From: Rhodovulum marinum
GTDB lineage: Bacteria > Pseudomonadota > Alphaproteobacteria > Rhodobacterales > Rhodobacteraceae
Length of the DNA stretch: 64,000 nucleotides
Assembly (NCBI RefSeq): GCF_004343075.1
Contig: NZ_SLXP01000008.1
Coordinates: forward strand, 140,200-204,199
Direction of reading: 5' to 3'
The notes under the pieces are model-generated. The model worked only from the letters and a program-made list of their open reading frames with translations, made no database searches and was not told where the DNA came from. Of the stretch, positions 1-9,543 are shown one piece after another (the stretch's first letter is position 1; the number at the start of each line of letters is the position of its first letter). A program made the translations under genes and the position numbers.

Positions 1-948
1 AAGAACAACGTCGCACGCCGCTTCGGACCCCAGCCGGTAGCCCAGTTCGGCCGCCCCGGCGGATCCCCCCACCGCGTCTCGCAGCCGGTCCAGTTTTCGC
101 GCCTCCGCCTTGCTGAGGCGCAATCGCTCGGCGTGGTCCTCGCCGCCCAGAGCGGCAAGGCGGCGCATCGGATCAGGCGCCATGCCCCAACCCTTTTCCA
201 GGTGCACCAGGACCGGCAGCAGGCGCGAGACAGCACCGGGCAGGCTATGGGAAAGAACGCCGCTTTGGTCCATGGCCGCAACGCTCTGACCCGGATCAGG
301 CGCCGACAGCAGTTTCTTGATTTCGACCCCGACACGTTCCCGCGACAGCTTTTCCAAGCCGCCAACATTCGCCGCGCAGGCGGCCAGCCCCGACGCATCA
401 AGCCCGCCCTCCGGGTCGCCATACCACGCATGAAACCGGAAAAAGCGCAGGATGCGCAGGTAGTCCTCGCGGATGCGCGCATCGGCATCGTCGATGAACC
501 TCACCCGCCGCGCGACAAGGTCGGGCAACCCGCCCAAGGGGTCGATCACCTCGCCCCCGGGCGTGGCGTAGAGCGCGTTCATCGTGAAATCACGGCGATG
601 GGCGTCTTCCTCGGCGGTGTCGGCAAAGGCCACGACCGCGTGGCGGCCGAACGTCTCGACATCGCGCCGGAAGGTGGTCACCTCGTGCGGCAGATGGCCC
701 GCGACCACGGTCACGGTGCCGTGCTCGAACCCGGTCGGTACCGGCTTCAGCCCGGCCGCCGCGGCAAGGTTCATCACCTGTTCGGGGCGGGCATCGGTCG
801 CGATGTCGATATCGGTGACCGGCGCCCCCAACAACGCATTGCGCACACATCCGCCCACGAACAACGCCTGGTGGCCGGCGCCAGTCAGCGCCCGGCACAC
901 CGCCTGGGTGTGGTCGGCAAAGAACCAGTCTCCGTGGACGCGCATCAT
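1..948 (-). CDS. cca: CCA-adding tRNA nucleotidyltransferase (3' end cut by window edge)
   Basis: This enzyme adds or repairs the 3' CCA end of tRNAs in the cytoplasm, using CTP and ATP. The 316 codons present have no stop, so the C-terminus lies outside the window. Class II (bacterial) nucleotidyltransferase motifs are visible: FVGGCVRNALLG at about residues 27-38, then DIDIATDARPE with the two metal-binding aspartates. They are followed by the RRDFTMNA stretch and the helical neck and body (REDYLRILRFFRF). Two ATG codons stand in tandem at the start; the first overlaps the stop of the upstream Nudix gene as TGATG, so translation is probably coupled. It forms a minus-strand operon with hslO and the Nudix gene. 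The specificity (CCA-adding rather than poly(A) polymerase) is inferred from the alphaproteobacterial setting. Confidence 0.93.
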   Translation of the reverse strand, partial: MMRVHGDWFFADHTQAVCRALTGAGHQALFVGGCVRNALLGAPVTDIDIATDARPEQVMNLAAAAGLKPVPTGFEHGTVTVVAGHLPHEVTTFRRDVETFGRHAVVAFADTAEEDAHRRDFTMNALYATPGGEVIDPLGGLPDLVARRVRFIDDADARIREDYLRILRFFRFHAWYGDPEGGLDASGLAACAANVGGLEKLSRERVGVEIKKLLSAPDPGQSVAAMDQSGVLSHSLPGAVSRLLPVLVHLEKGWGMAPDPMRRLAALGGEDHAERLRLSKAEARKLDRLRDAVGGSAGAAELGYRLGSEAACDVVL

Positions 949-1547
949 CACGCGACCCGGTCGGCCAGCGCGCGCAGGATGCGGGCGGTCGCACCCCAGA
1001 TATAGTAGGGGCCGTAGGGCACCGTGTAGTAATGCCGCCGCTGGCCGCGCCAGAACCGCGACTGCACGATATAGCGCGTTCGGTTCATCACGTGGTCGAA
1101 TGGTACCTCGAACACCTCGTCCACCTCTCCGGCCTCGGGCACGGGGTCGAACCCGCCCCGAACATGGCCCAGAACCGGGGTCACGGTGAAGCCCGTGACG
1201 GTTTCGTGCGGCGGCATCGTACCAAGGATGTCGACAATCGCGGGCGGAAGCCCGATTTCCTCGTGCGACTCTCGCAGGGCGGCCGCGACGGGGCCATCGT
1301 CGCCGTCATCAAGCTTGCCGCCCGGAAACGCAATCTGCCCGGGGTGATGTTTCAACCGTGAGGACCGCTTGGTCAGGATCACCCGCAGGCCGGTTTCGGC
1401 AATCCGGATGGGCACCAGGACAGCGGCGGGGCGCAGCACGCGACCCTCGGGCAAAACGAAATCCGGGTTCAGGTCGTGATCCGAGGTTTCCGCCCCCAGC
1501 CGGGTCAGTGCCGCGCGCAACCCGGCCAGCGGATCACGCGTCGGCAT
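948..1547 (-). CDS. Nudix hydrolase, CoA pyrophosphatase type
   Basis: A 199-residue Nudix protein that probably cleaves coenzyme A or acyl-CoA to phosphopantetheine and 3',5'-ADP. The Nudix box occupies about residues 76-99, with GGKLDDGD followed by the RESHEEIGL signature that binds the metal. Just upstream, around residues 59-77, is LTKRSSRLKHHPGQIAFPGG, the extra motif typical of the CoA-specific branch (E. coli NudL-like). The ATG start lies 14 bases inside the end of hslO, and the stop overlaps the start of cca, so the three genes look co-translated. Substrate assignment comes from the family motif; the exact substrate in this organism is not known. Confidence 0.88.
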   Translation of the reverse strand: MPTRDPLAGLRAALTRLGAETSDHDLNPDFVLPEGRVLRPAAVLVPIRIAETGLRVILTKRSSRLKHHPGQIAFPGGKLDDGDDGPVAAALRESHEEIGLPPAIVDILGTMPPHETVTGFTVTPVLGHVRGGFDPVPEAGEVDEVFEVPFDHVMNRTRYIVQSRFWRGQRRHYYTVPYGPYYIWGATARILRALADRVA

Positions 1548-2535
1548 CGGGGTCCTTCTCGGACTCGAAGCCCAGCGTGGCGGGGTCGAGTTCGTAATGC
1601 GCCCCGCAGAATTGGCAGTCGGCGGTCACGATGCCCTCATCGGTGGTCATGTGGCCGATATCCTTGGCCGAATAGATCGACAGGCTTTGCCGTACGCGAT
1701 CCTCGGAACAGGTGCACCCGAATTGAACCGGCTGGGCATCGAAAACGCGCGGCTGTTCTTCGTGGAACAAACGCACCAGCAATTCGGTCGGCTGCACCGA
1801 GGGGCCGATCAGTTCCATGTCCTCGACCGTATCGAGCAGGGTGTTGGCTCGGGTCCAGTCCTCGGCCTCAGCACCCTCGAGGATGTCATCGGCCTGCAGC
1901 AGGCCGTCATCACCGCTGCCGCCCTCGGTGACCGAGGGCGTTGACGCCTCGGGCATCAGCTGCAGCATAACGCCACCCGCACGCCAATGCTCGGCCTGCC
2001 CCGGTACACGGGTGCGCCCGAAGGTAAGCGCGAATCGGGTCGGCAATTGTTCGGACTGGGCGAAATAGGTCTCTGCGCAGGCCGAAAGCGACCCCCCGGC
2101 AAGCGGCGTGATCCCCTGATAGGGCACCATGTCCCGACCCTGGTCGATCAAAAGGGCGAAATATCCCTGCCCGATTTGGCCGAACGGTTCGGCGCCCTGC
2201 ACCAGGCGATCGGCGTCAAAGCTGGCATAGGCGCGGATCAGGGCCGGTGCGCCATCCTCGCCCGGTGCATAGTAATCGGTCGCGATCAACCGCGCCGGAC
2301 CGTCACCCCGGATCTGCATCGACAATTTCCAGCGCAGCTTGATCGCCTGGCCGATCAGCGCGGTCAGCAGGGCCGCCTCGGCGACCAGCGCCTCGATCTC
2401 GGGCGGATAGTTGTGCTGCGCCAGGACCTGGTCCAGCACGCCATCCAGGCGTGCGACCCGCCCGCGGACGGCGCTGCGGTCAAGCTGAAAGGGCAGGACG
2501 GTGTCGTCCCAGGCGATCTTCGATCCGAGTGACAT
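1534..2535 (-). CDS. hslO: Redox-regulated chaperone Hsp33
   Basis: A cytoplasmic holdase activated by oxidative stress. The 333-residue protein carries the diagnostic zinc-binding redox switch at its C-terminus: CTC at residues 274-276 and CQFC at 307-310. In Hsp33 these four cysteines bind zinc when reduced and form disulfides when oxidised. ATG start at 2535 with AAGGGAA a few bases upstream. First gene of a three-gene minus-strand operon with a Nudix hydrolase and the CCA-adding enzyme. The 71-base gap to the divergent Nudix gene at 2613 holds a TATATA element that could serve either direction; I do not see a clear heat-shock -35 element. Confidence 0.95.
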   Translation of the reverse strand: MSLGSKIAWDDTVLPFQLDRSAVRGRVARLDGVLDQVLAQHNYPPEIEALVAEAALLTALIGQAIKLRWKLSMQIRGDGPARLIATDYYAPGEDGAPALIRAYASFDADRLVQGAEPFGQIGQGYFALLIDQGRDMVPYQGITPLAGGSLSACAETYFAQSEQLPTRFALTFGRTRVPGQAEHWRAGGVMLQLMPEASTPSVTEGGSGDDGLLQADDILEGAEAEDWTRANTLLDTVEDMELIGPSVQPTELLVRLFHEEQPRVFDAQPVQFGCTCSEDRVRQSLSIYSAKDIGHMTTDEGIVTADCQFCGAHYELDPATLGFESEKDPDADA

Positions 2536-2612
2536 GGGGTTCCCTTGGCTCTGGGCCTTGGCTCACGCGCCTTATATAGAGGCTGCGTTCCGAGCACAAA
2601 GGGGGGGTGGTC

Positions 2613-3059
2613 ATGATCAGGCGATTCGGTGAACCGGTCCGCCCGGGCCAACGCTACCGCATCCGGCCCGGGGCATATGCCGTCCTGGAACGCGACGGCG
2701 CGCTGCTGGTCACGCACCAAGCCGAACCGATCCCGGAATACCAGCTGCCGGGCGGCGGGATCGATCGCGGCGAATCGCCCCTGGCCGCATTGCACCGTGA
2801 GGTATTCGAGGAAACCGGCTGGCGGATCGACATTCGGCGCCGGCTGGGGGCGTTTCGCCGGTTCACCTTCATGCCGGAATACGACCTTTGGGCCGAAAAG
2901 CTGTGTACGATCTACCTGGCGCGTCCGGTTCGGGCCCATGGCGATCCGCACGAACCCGGCCATACCGCGCTCTGGTTGCCCGCCGAAGAGGCCGTTCACC
3001 GGCTGGACAATGCCGGCGACCGGCATTTCGTAGCGCGGTTCCTGGGTCTGGCGCGCTAA
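2613..3059 (+). CDS. Nudix hydrolase
   Basis: A 148-residue single-domain Nudix protein that probably hydrolyses a nucleoside diphosphate derivative; the substrate cannot be read from the sequence. The Nudix box runs through LPGGGIDRGES and REVFEETGW at about residues 45-68. The start is taken at ATG 2613 because a run of seven Gs at 2601-2607 sits at ribosome-binding distance; a GTG two codons upstream (2607) overlaps that run and is less likely. It is divergent from hslO. Its stop codon interlocks with that of the opposite response-regulator gene in a 4-base overlap. Confidence 0.85.
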   Translation: MIRRFGEPVRPGQRYRIRPGAYAVLERDGALLVTHQAEPIPEYQLPGGGIDRGESPLAALHREVFEETGWRIDIRRRLGAFRRFTFMPEYDLWAEKLCTIYLARPVRAHGDPHEPGHTALWLPAEEAVHRLDNAGDRHFVARFLGLAR

Positions 3060-4315
3060 CCGAACTCGAACAGAACGCCCGAAATATCGTCGGGCAGATC
3101 CGGCCCACCGGCAAAGCCGATGACATCGGCCAACAAAGCCTCGAAAAACGCCTCGCCACGAATGGCGGCATTCTTGACCATCAGCTGGCACAGTCCGTCC
3201 TCGCCCAACTGCTCATCCGTTGGCGAGGGGCATTCCGTGATCCCGTCCGAAGCAAGCAGTACCCGGTCACCGGGCGCAAGGCGGGCCGTGCCGGCCTCGA
3301 AGCTGGCACCGGGAATCAGCCCGACCGGCAGCCCCCCCCCGCCCAGGTATTCCACGCTGCCATCGGCGCGCTGGATCGCAGGATAGGGGTGCCCGGCCTG
3401 TACGAAGCTGATTTCGCCGGTTTCCAGCGTGACCATGGCAAGCAGGATCGTGAAGTAATGTTCGGTCTCCAGCTCTTCCAGGAACAGCCGGTTCAAATGC
3501 TCGACGACCTCCTCGGGCGGGCGGGCGTGGATGCGGCCATCGGAATCTTCCTCAAGCGCAAGGTTCTGTTCCGCCGAGGAAGAAGCCAGAAGCCCGGCAA
3601 GCCGCGCCGTCACCATGGCAGAGCTGATTCCGTGGCCCGAAACGTCGACCGAGAACAGGCCCAGCTTTCCGTCGCCCGCCGGGAAAAAGCCGACCAGATC
3701 GCCGCCGACATGGCCACAGGGACGCAGCAAAAGCGATACCTCGGACGCGCCGAACCGGCGCGAACGTTCACGCACCAGCGATTGTTGCAGCTTGCGCGCC
3801 TCGACCAGGTCGCGGTCGATCGCATCGTACAGCGTGCGCAGTTCGCCCAGCGTCGAACTCAGCAGCCTGTTCTGTTCGCGCAGTTGGTATTCCATGCGCA
3901 GGATACGTTCGCCCGAGGCGATCCGCGCACGCAATTCATTGGCGTTCACCGGCTTGGTCAGGAATTCGTCGGCGCCGACATCGAGACCATGCACCATCTC
4001 GCCGGTTTCCGATTTCGAGGTCAGCAGGATGAAATAGCCGTAGCTGTCACGCGGGAGCGCGCGAAAGGCGCGGCAGAATTCCGGCCCGTTCATTCCGGGC
4101 ATCATCCAGTCGCTGATGATCAGGTCGACCGGGCGATCGCGGCAGATTTCCAGCGCCTCTTCGGCAGAGCCGCATTCCACCACCTCATACCCCCAGCGTT
4201 CCAGCGAAACGCGCAGGATTCGCCTTTGCAGGCGGCTGTCGTCCACCAGCAGGACCAACCGCACCAGGGCGTGTGGTTCGTGCCGGAACTCTGGCTGATC
4301 GGTCTCGACGTTCAC
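3056..4315 (-). CDS. Response regulator with PP2C-type (RsbU/SpoIIE-like) serine phosphatase output
   Basis: A 419-residue cytoplasmic signalling protein. A receiver domain comes first, with acidic pair D25-D26, phosphoacceptor D69 in SDWMMPGMNG, and the conserved lysine K121 in FLTKP. A coiled linker (about 135-185) follows, then a PPM/PP2C phosphatase domain with metal-binding GGD at 204-206, DVSGHG at 224-229 and a late DDIS near the C-terminus. Such proteins dephosphorylate STAS-type anti-anti-sigma factors or similar partners when the receiver is phosphorylated. The start is set at GTG 4315, because AAGGA lies five bases upstream; a GTG eight codons further out (4339) lacks a good ribosome-binding site. 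It is divergent from a lone Hpt gene, a plausible phosphodonor. No histidine kinase, anti-sigma or STAS gene is nearby. Confidence 0.9.
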   Translation of the reverse strand: MNVETDQPEFRHEPHALVRLVLLVDDSRLQRRILRVSLERWGYEVVECGSAEEALEICRDRPVDLIISDWMMPGMNGPEFCRAFRALPRDSYGYFILLTSKSETGEMVHGLDVGADEFLTKPVNANELRARIASGERILRMEYQLREQNRLLSSTLGELRTLYDAIDRDLVEARKLQQSLVRERSRRFGASEVSLLLRPCGHVGGDLVGFFPAGDGKLGLFSVDVSGHGISSAMVTARLAGLLASSSAEQNLALEEDSDGRIHARPPEEVVEHLNRLFLEELETEHYFTILLAMVTLETGEISFVQAGHPYPAIQRADGSVEYLGGGGLPVGLIPGASFEAGTARLAPGDRVLLASDGITECPSPTDEQLGEDGLCQLMVKNAAIRGEAFFEALLADVIGFAGGPDLPDDISGVLFEFG

Positions 4316-4476
4316 GGGCGTCCTTGCACTTGTCCGCACCCGGCTTAGGCCGGACCGCCTTAACGCCGGGTGAAAGATCGCTTTCGAGCTATTTTGCCCT
4401 TCGGAATTACGTACCGTTAAATCCCCGACCCTAGGGTAGGCGACGAGGTGGGGGCCTGTCAGAGGTGAAAAGTGCG

Positions 4477-4806
4477 ATGATCGACTGGACCAGAGTTGAA
4501 GAGTTGCGCAGCGAAGTTGGCGAAGACGCCTTCGACGAGGTGCTCGACCTGTTCCTGGAAGAGGTGGACGAGGTCATGAACCGGCTGCGCGAAACCCCCG
4601 ATCCGGAATGTCTGCCCGCAGACCTGCATTTCGTGCGCGGCTCGGCGCTGAACCTGGGGCTCAAGGACTTCTGTGCGATCTGCCAGGGGATCGAACACCG
4701 GCTGGCACGTGGCGAATCCGTCGAACTGGGCAAGTTGCTGGATTGCTATGCCGAATCGAAATCGCTGTTGATGGCGCAGGGCCGGGCGGGCACGAAAGTG
4801 GCCTAG
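4477..4806 (+). CDS. Hpt-domain histidine phosphotransfer protein
   Basis: A 109-residue protein made of a single Hpt four-helix bundle. The phosphorylatable histidine is H51 in LHFVRGSALNLG, which matches the HxxKGSAxxLG motif with Arg in place of Lys. It would relay phosphate between a hybrid kinase and a receiver domain. ATG 4477 is preceded by AGAGG; a GTG at 4465 is an alternative start inside that ribosome-binding site. It is divergent from the receiver-PP2C gene, with about 160 bases between the starts, which suggests the two work together. Its TAG stop is shared with the TAG stop of ilvA on the other strand (CTAG at 4803-4806). Confidence 0.85.
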   Translation: MIDWTRVEELRSEVGEDAFDEVLDLFLEEVDEVMNRLRETPDPECLPADLHFVRGSALNLGLKDFCAICQGIEHRLARGESVELGKLLDCYAESKSLLMAQGRAGTKVA

Positions 4807-6050
4807 ATCAGGAATTCCGACAGCACGACGTCATCGGTGATATCGCGGTGGACCAGGCCCTGCGCGTCCATCCGGGCGAACAGCGCGGGGAAGTTGTCCG
4901 CACGCGACGTCTCGATCCCGATCAGAACGGTGCCGAAGTTGCGCGCCGATTTCTTGAGGTATTCAAAGCGCGCGATGTCGTCATCCGGCCCCAGAAGATC
5001 AAGGAAATCGCGCAACGCCCCCGGCCGCTGGGGCAGGCGCAGGATGAAATATTTCTTCACCCCCGAATAGCGCTGGGCGCGCTCCTTGACCTCGGGCAAG
5101 CGCTCGAAATCGAAATTGCCACCCGAGGTGACGCAGACAACACGCTTGCCCCTTATCTGGTCGGCCAGCACGGGAAGCACGTCGACCGCCAGGGCACCCG
5201 CCGGTTCCAGCACGATACCCTCGACGTTCAGCATCTCCAGCATGGTGGCACAGATCCGATCCTCGGGGGCCGCCAGAACGGACGCGGGGTCGATCCCGGC
5301 CAGCGCGGCGAACGTCTTTTCGCCGATACGGGCCACCGCCGCGCCATCCACGAAACTGTTCACCTTCGGCAGCGTGACCGGCCCACCCGCCGCGACCGCC
5401 GCGGCCAGCGAGGCGCCGCCCGCCGGCTCGACGAAAATCGCCTTCGTTTCGGGCGCGGCAGCCTTAAGGACCGATACGACACCGGCCGCCAGCCCGCCCC
5501 CGCCCACCGGCAGGATCACCATGTCGGGCGGCGCATCCAGGGCATCCATAAATTCCACCGCGACCGAGGCCTGCCCCTCGATCACGTCCGAATCGTCGAA
5601 CGGGGCCAGAAAGTGCCCGCCCGCCTCGGCGCAATAAGCCTGGGCGGAACTGAGCGTATCGTCGAAGTAATCGCCGATCAGCCGGATCTCGATATTGTCA
5701 CCGCCAAAGGTGCGGGTCTTGTCGATCTTCTGGCGCGGCGTCGTTACCGGCATGAACACGACACCATTCACCCCGAAATGACGGCAGACATAGGCCACGC
5801 CCTGGGCATGGTTGCCCGCGCTTGCGCAGACGAACAGACGTTGGTCCGGCCGTTCGGCCAGCACCTTGCGCATGGCGTTGAAGGCACCGCGCAGCTTGTA
5901 GGACCGCACCGGGGTCAAGTCCTCGCGTTTCAGCAGGATGTCTGCGCCGAATCGTTCGGACAGGTGCAGGTTGGACTGCAGCGGGGTCGGCGGGAACAAC
6001 TCGCGCAGGGCGGATTCGGCCGCGCGTGCCCTGGAAATAAAGTCTTGCAT
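4803..6050 (-). CDS. ilvA: Threonine ammonia-lyase (threonine deaminase), biosynthetic type
   Basis: A PLP enzyme converting L-threonine to 2-oxobutanoate and ammonia, the entry step of isoleucine synthesis. 415 residues. The PLP lysine is K52 in VRSYKLRGAF; the glycine loop VGGGGLAAG and the TSGGNFDF stretch follow. The last ~90 residues (YFILRLPQRPGAL onward) form an ACT-like regulatory domain, shorter than the double domain of E. coli IlvA, so feedback control by isoleucine is likely but simpler. The start is set at ATG 6050 because AGGAAG lies just upstream; the reading frame stays open for 51 codons further with no family similarity. It is divergent from the repeat-protein gene at 6224. 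Confidence 0.93.
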   Translation of the reverse strand: MQDFISRARAAESALRELFPPTPLQSNLHLSERFGADILLKREDLTPVRSYKLRGAFNAMRKVLAERPDQRLFVCASAGNHAQGVAYVCRHFGVNGVVFMPVTTPRQKIDKTRTFGGDNIEIRLIGDYFDDTLSSAQAYCAEAGGHFLAPFDDSDVIEGQASVAVEFMDALDAPPDMVILPVGGGGLAAGVVSVLKAAAPETKAIFVEPAGGASLAAAVAAGGPVTLPKVNSFVDGAAVARIGEKTFAALAGIDPASVLAAPEDRICATMLEMLNVEGIVLEPAGALAVDVLPVLADQIRGKRVVCVTSGGNFDFERLPEVKERAQRYSGVKKYFILRLPQRPGALRDFLDLLGPDDDIARFEYLKKSARNFGTVLIGIETSRADNFPALFARMDAQGLVHRDITDDVVLSEFLI

Positions 6051-6223
6051 GACTTCCTGTCGCGCGAAACCCGCCCGGGATGCAAGCTTTTGCGCGCGAA
6101 TGAGGCATGCGGCCCCTATTGTTTCCTTGTCTTTTTTACCTTGCGTCAAAAATTTGCCCCGATGGCCCCCTAGGTTCGAGTTCAAGAAAAGTTGCTGCCC
6201 CACTGGGACGCACGGAGGTGACC

Positions 6224-7306
6224 ATGAAGAAAGTTCTTACCCATACGTTGTCCGCGCTTGCGATCGCGGCGCTGACGGCCACCCCGCTCTCCCTGGCGAT
6301 GGTGACGCTATCGGCCGACCTTGCCTTCGCGAAAAGCGATAATGGTGGCGGCAACGGCGGGGGCAACGGTGGCGGCAACGGCGGGGGCAACGGTGGCGGC
6401 AACGGTGGCGGCAACGGTGGCGGCAACGGTGGCGGCAACGGAAACGCTGGGGGCAATTCCGGCGGTAACGGCAAGAGCGCCGACAAAGGGAACAACGGCA
6501 AGAGCCATTCCTTCGGTTTGAGCTTCAGCAATGGCAAGGCGCTCGGCAAGGAAAAGGCAGCCGCGAACGGCAAAGCCAACGGCAAGGCCAATCAGAACCG
6601 GGCGACCAAGACGCAAGCCAGACGCGCGGCGCCCAAAGCACCGTCGATCAACTCGGTACTGAAGGGGCTGAATGCCATGCACGCCAGTGCGACGGCCCGT
6701 GCGAACGCTGCGCCTAACAGTCAGGTGGGTCGGATCGAGAACTATCGCGTCACCAGCGTCGCGGCGCAGGCCGCGACCGCCACCCTTACCGAAGCGCAGG
6801 CCGAACTTGAATCGTTTAAGACCGCGAATCCCGATCTCTTCGACATCGAGACCGGCGCCTATCTGGGCGGCACCACCACGGACCTGACCGCCGCGATCGC
6901 GGAACTCGAAGGTACCAGCGCGCTGGCATCGGACTACGAAGCGCTGGCCGACGCCTTGGCCGCGGCCGAACCAGATACGCCGGAGGCGAAGCTCGCGCAG
7001 GCCGACCTGGATTCGTTCAAGGCGGCCAATGCCGATCTCTTCGATGCCGAGACCGGTGCCTATTCCGGGCCGGCGAGCGGCGATATCGCCGGCGAACTGG
7101 CCGAACTCGAAGCCGCGCGCGACGCCGCGGCTGAATACGAGGCCGTGGCCGAAACGGTAACCGCTGCGCAGGCTGAGCTCGCCGAGGCCAAGACCACCCA
7201 GACGTCGGCCTTCTTCGAAGCCTCGAACGGCCGCGAGATCACCCGTGAGGCGATGGTCGCGTTCCACGAGGCGCTTGACCTGGACCCGCCGGCCGAAGAC
7301 GGCTGA
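6224..7306 (+). CDS. Exported protein with GGGN tandem repeats and a duplicated SFK..DLFD module
   Basis: 360 residues, no family recognised. Residues 1-36 form a Sec signal peptide (basic start, hydrophobic core, cleavage after AFA). Residues 41-72 are eight perfect Gly-Gly-Gly-Asn units, followed by a Gly/Asn/Lys-rich basic region (about 73-130). A second half of acidic, Ala-rich helix contains a duplicated module: SFKTANPDLFDIETGAY at about 197 and SFKAANADLFDAETGAY at about 264, 67 residues apart. The C-terminus is acidic and lacks an LPxTG-like anchor or lipobox. ATG 6224 follows a strong GGAGGTG. A clear hairpin terminator follows, so it is probably monocistronic. It is likely periplasmic, envelope-associated or secreted; the function is unknown. 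Confidence 0.8.
   Translation: MKKVLTHTLSALAIAALTATPLSLAMVTLSADLAFAKSDNGGGNGGGNGGGNGGGNGGGNGGGNGGGNGGGNGNAGGNSGGNGKSADKGNNGKSHSFGLSFSNGKALGKEKAAANGKANGKANQNRATKTQARRAAPKAPSINSVLKGLNAMHASATARANAAPNSQVGRIENYRVTSVAAQAATATLTEAQAELESFKTANPDLFDIETGAYLGGTTTDLTAAIAELEGTSALASDYEALADALAAAEPDTPEAKLAQADLDSFKAANADLFDAETGAYSGPASGDIAGELAELEAARDAAAEYEAVAETVTAAQAELAEAKTTQTSAFFEASNGREITREAMVAFHEALDLDPPAEDG
6344..6439 (+). repeat. Tandem 12-bp repeat, 8 units, coding for GGGN
   Basis: Eight head-to-tail 12-base units (GGTGGCGGCAAC with third-base variants GGCGGGGGCAAC) encode residues 41-72 of the exported protein at 6224-7306. The last four copies are identical at the DNA level, which makes copy-number change by slippage plausible. 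Every unit keeps the frame. Confidence 0.95.
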
Positions 7307-7334
7307 TCGGGCATCACCCGGCTTTAGGAAACAG

Positions 7335-7370
7335 AAGGGCGGTCCCAGAAGGGGCCGCCCTTGCTCCTTT
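7335..7370 (+). terminator. Rho-independent terminator after the repeat-protein gene
   Basis: A 12-bp stem, AAGGGCGGTCCC paired with GGGGCCGCCCTT (one G-U pair), has an AGAA loop and a T-rich tail. It starts 29 bases after the stop codon at 7306 and lies between that gene and argG. Confidence 0.8.
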
Positions 7371-7422
7371 GGGCGAAACGAAATAAACGCCGCCGGAAGC
7401 CACCCAAACCGGAGCGATCCCC

Positions 7423-8643
<1,221 letters not shown>

Positions 8644-8646
8644 GCG

Positions 8647-9369
8647 TCAGAGGACAAGGCGATGCGGATAGAGGCGCTGGTAATAGGCCAGCGCCTTTTC
8701 CGTCATGGCGGCATGTGAACCCGTCAGCACGGGCAATGGCCCCTCGGGTCCGGCGAACCCCGTGCTGCGATGCACCGCCGCGTACCAGACCGGCGCCCAT
8801 ACGCCATCCTGCGCGTTCCCGCCCTTGGGCCAGGACAGCATCGCGGGCGTGAACCCGATCCCCAGCGCCGCGCACAGCTTGCGCAGCATACCCTCGGGGT
8901 CGTTGCGGATATCGGCGCTGTCCACCACCACAGGCGCACGGCCCGTGCGCTGCGCCACGCGGTCGAACAATTCGGCCTGCTGGGCAAAACCGATATCGTC
9001 CAGCGTCGGGTTTTCGTATTTCGCGGCGAAACTGGCCAGAACGCGGGCGGGGTGCCGGATCAGGAAGACGTTGGTCACCTGGTCCATCCAGTCCCGCGGG
9101 ATACCGGCGATCATGTGCTGGCACATGTGTTTCTGGTAGAAATGCGTCTTTCCCCCGGGCACCGGCCCTGTCAGCCGCCCCGCGACCTTGTCCGGGTCGA
9201 TCTCGCCCGTGGCGATGATCTGGTCGTGCATCGGATGGGCAAGGCCGGTCATCGCCAGGTAGGCGGCATAGAACGGTTCGTCCCAGACTGCGCAATCGCC
9301 CCGCGCCGCAAAGGCATACATCATCGCCGTCGACAGGTTGCGGGGTCCCGACCACATCGCGATCCGCAT
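8647..9369 (-). CDS. Sulfotransferase-family protein
   Basis: A 240-residue protein of the P-loop sulfotransferase superfamily. It has the 5'-phosphosulfate loop near the N-terminus (WSGPRNLSTAMMYAF, about residues 6-20) and the 3'-phosphate motif FLIRHPARVLASF around residue 110. By family it would transfer sulfate from PAPS, but the acceptor is unknown and some members of this bacterial branch have no proven activity. The start is ATG 9369, which overlaps the stop of a 12-codon ORF as TGATG and lacks a good ribosome-binding site of its own. A GTG at 9403-9405 would extend it by 12 codons. It is convergent with argG. Confidence 0.72.
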   Translation of the reverse strand: MRIAMWSGPRNLSTAMMYAFAARGDCAVWDEPFYAAYLAMTGLAHPMHDQIIATGEIDPDKVAGRLTGPVPGGKTHFYQKHMCQHMIAGIPRDWMDQVTNVFLIRHPARVLASFAAKYENPTLDDIGFAQQAELFDRVAQRTGRAPVVVDSADIRNDPEGMLRKLCAALGIGFTPAMLSWPKGGNAQDGVWAPVWYAAVHRSTGFAGPEGPLPVLTGSHAAMTEKALAYYQRLYPHRLVL

Positions 9370-9407
9370 CAGCGGAAGGCTCCGACACCGATGTTGGCAT
9401 GGCACAT
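9369..9407 (-). CDS. 12-codon ORF translationally coupled to the sulfotransferase gene
   Basis: ATG at 9407 follows a strong AAGGAGCC with ideal spacing, and the frame encodes MCHANIGVGAFR before a TGA that overlaps the next ATG (TGATG). The downstream gene has no comparable ribosome-binding site, so this short ORF probably delivers ribosomes to it. Whether the peptide itself has a role (leader peptide or small protein) is unknown. The alternative is that the ribosome-binding site serves the GTG at 9405 of the extended sulfotransferase frame. Confidence 0.45.
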   Translation of the reverse strand: MCHANIGVGAFR

Positions 9408-9543
9408 GGTCAGGCTCCTTTCGCCGCCAGCCTATCCGTCGCGGCGGATGTTACAAGCGGTCCCGCCTGCGTGAGGTCACGGGCTTGTGCCTTCCCCACG
9501 GTTTTCGGGCAGGCGTATCTTTGACCGAAAAAGGAAACACGCC

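Noticed and set aside
2888..4348. Long open frame on plus opposite the receiver-PP2C gene
   Set aside because: It is an antisense shadow caused by high GC at third codon positions; it has no family similarity, while the minus frame has clear receiver and PP2C motifs.
4428..4437. ACCCTAGGGT palindrome between the receiver-PP2C and Hpt genes
   Set aside because: It is only 10 bases, a single copy and matches no known operator; chance is a sufficient explanation.
4608..6173. 521-codon open frame on plus across hpt and ilvA
   Set aside because: The opposite strand encodes a full threonine deaminase and the other plus frame the Hpt protein; this frame has no motif or ribosome-binding site.
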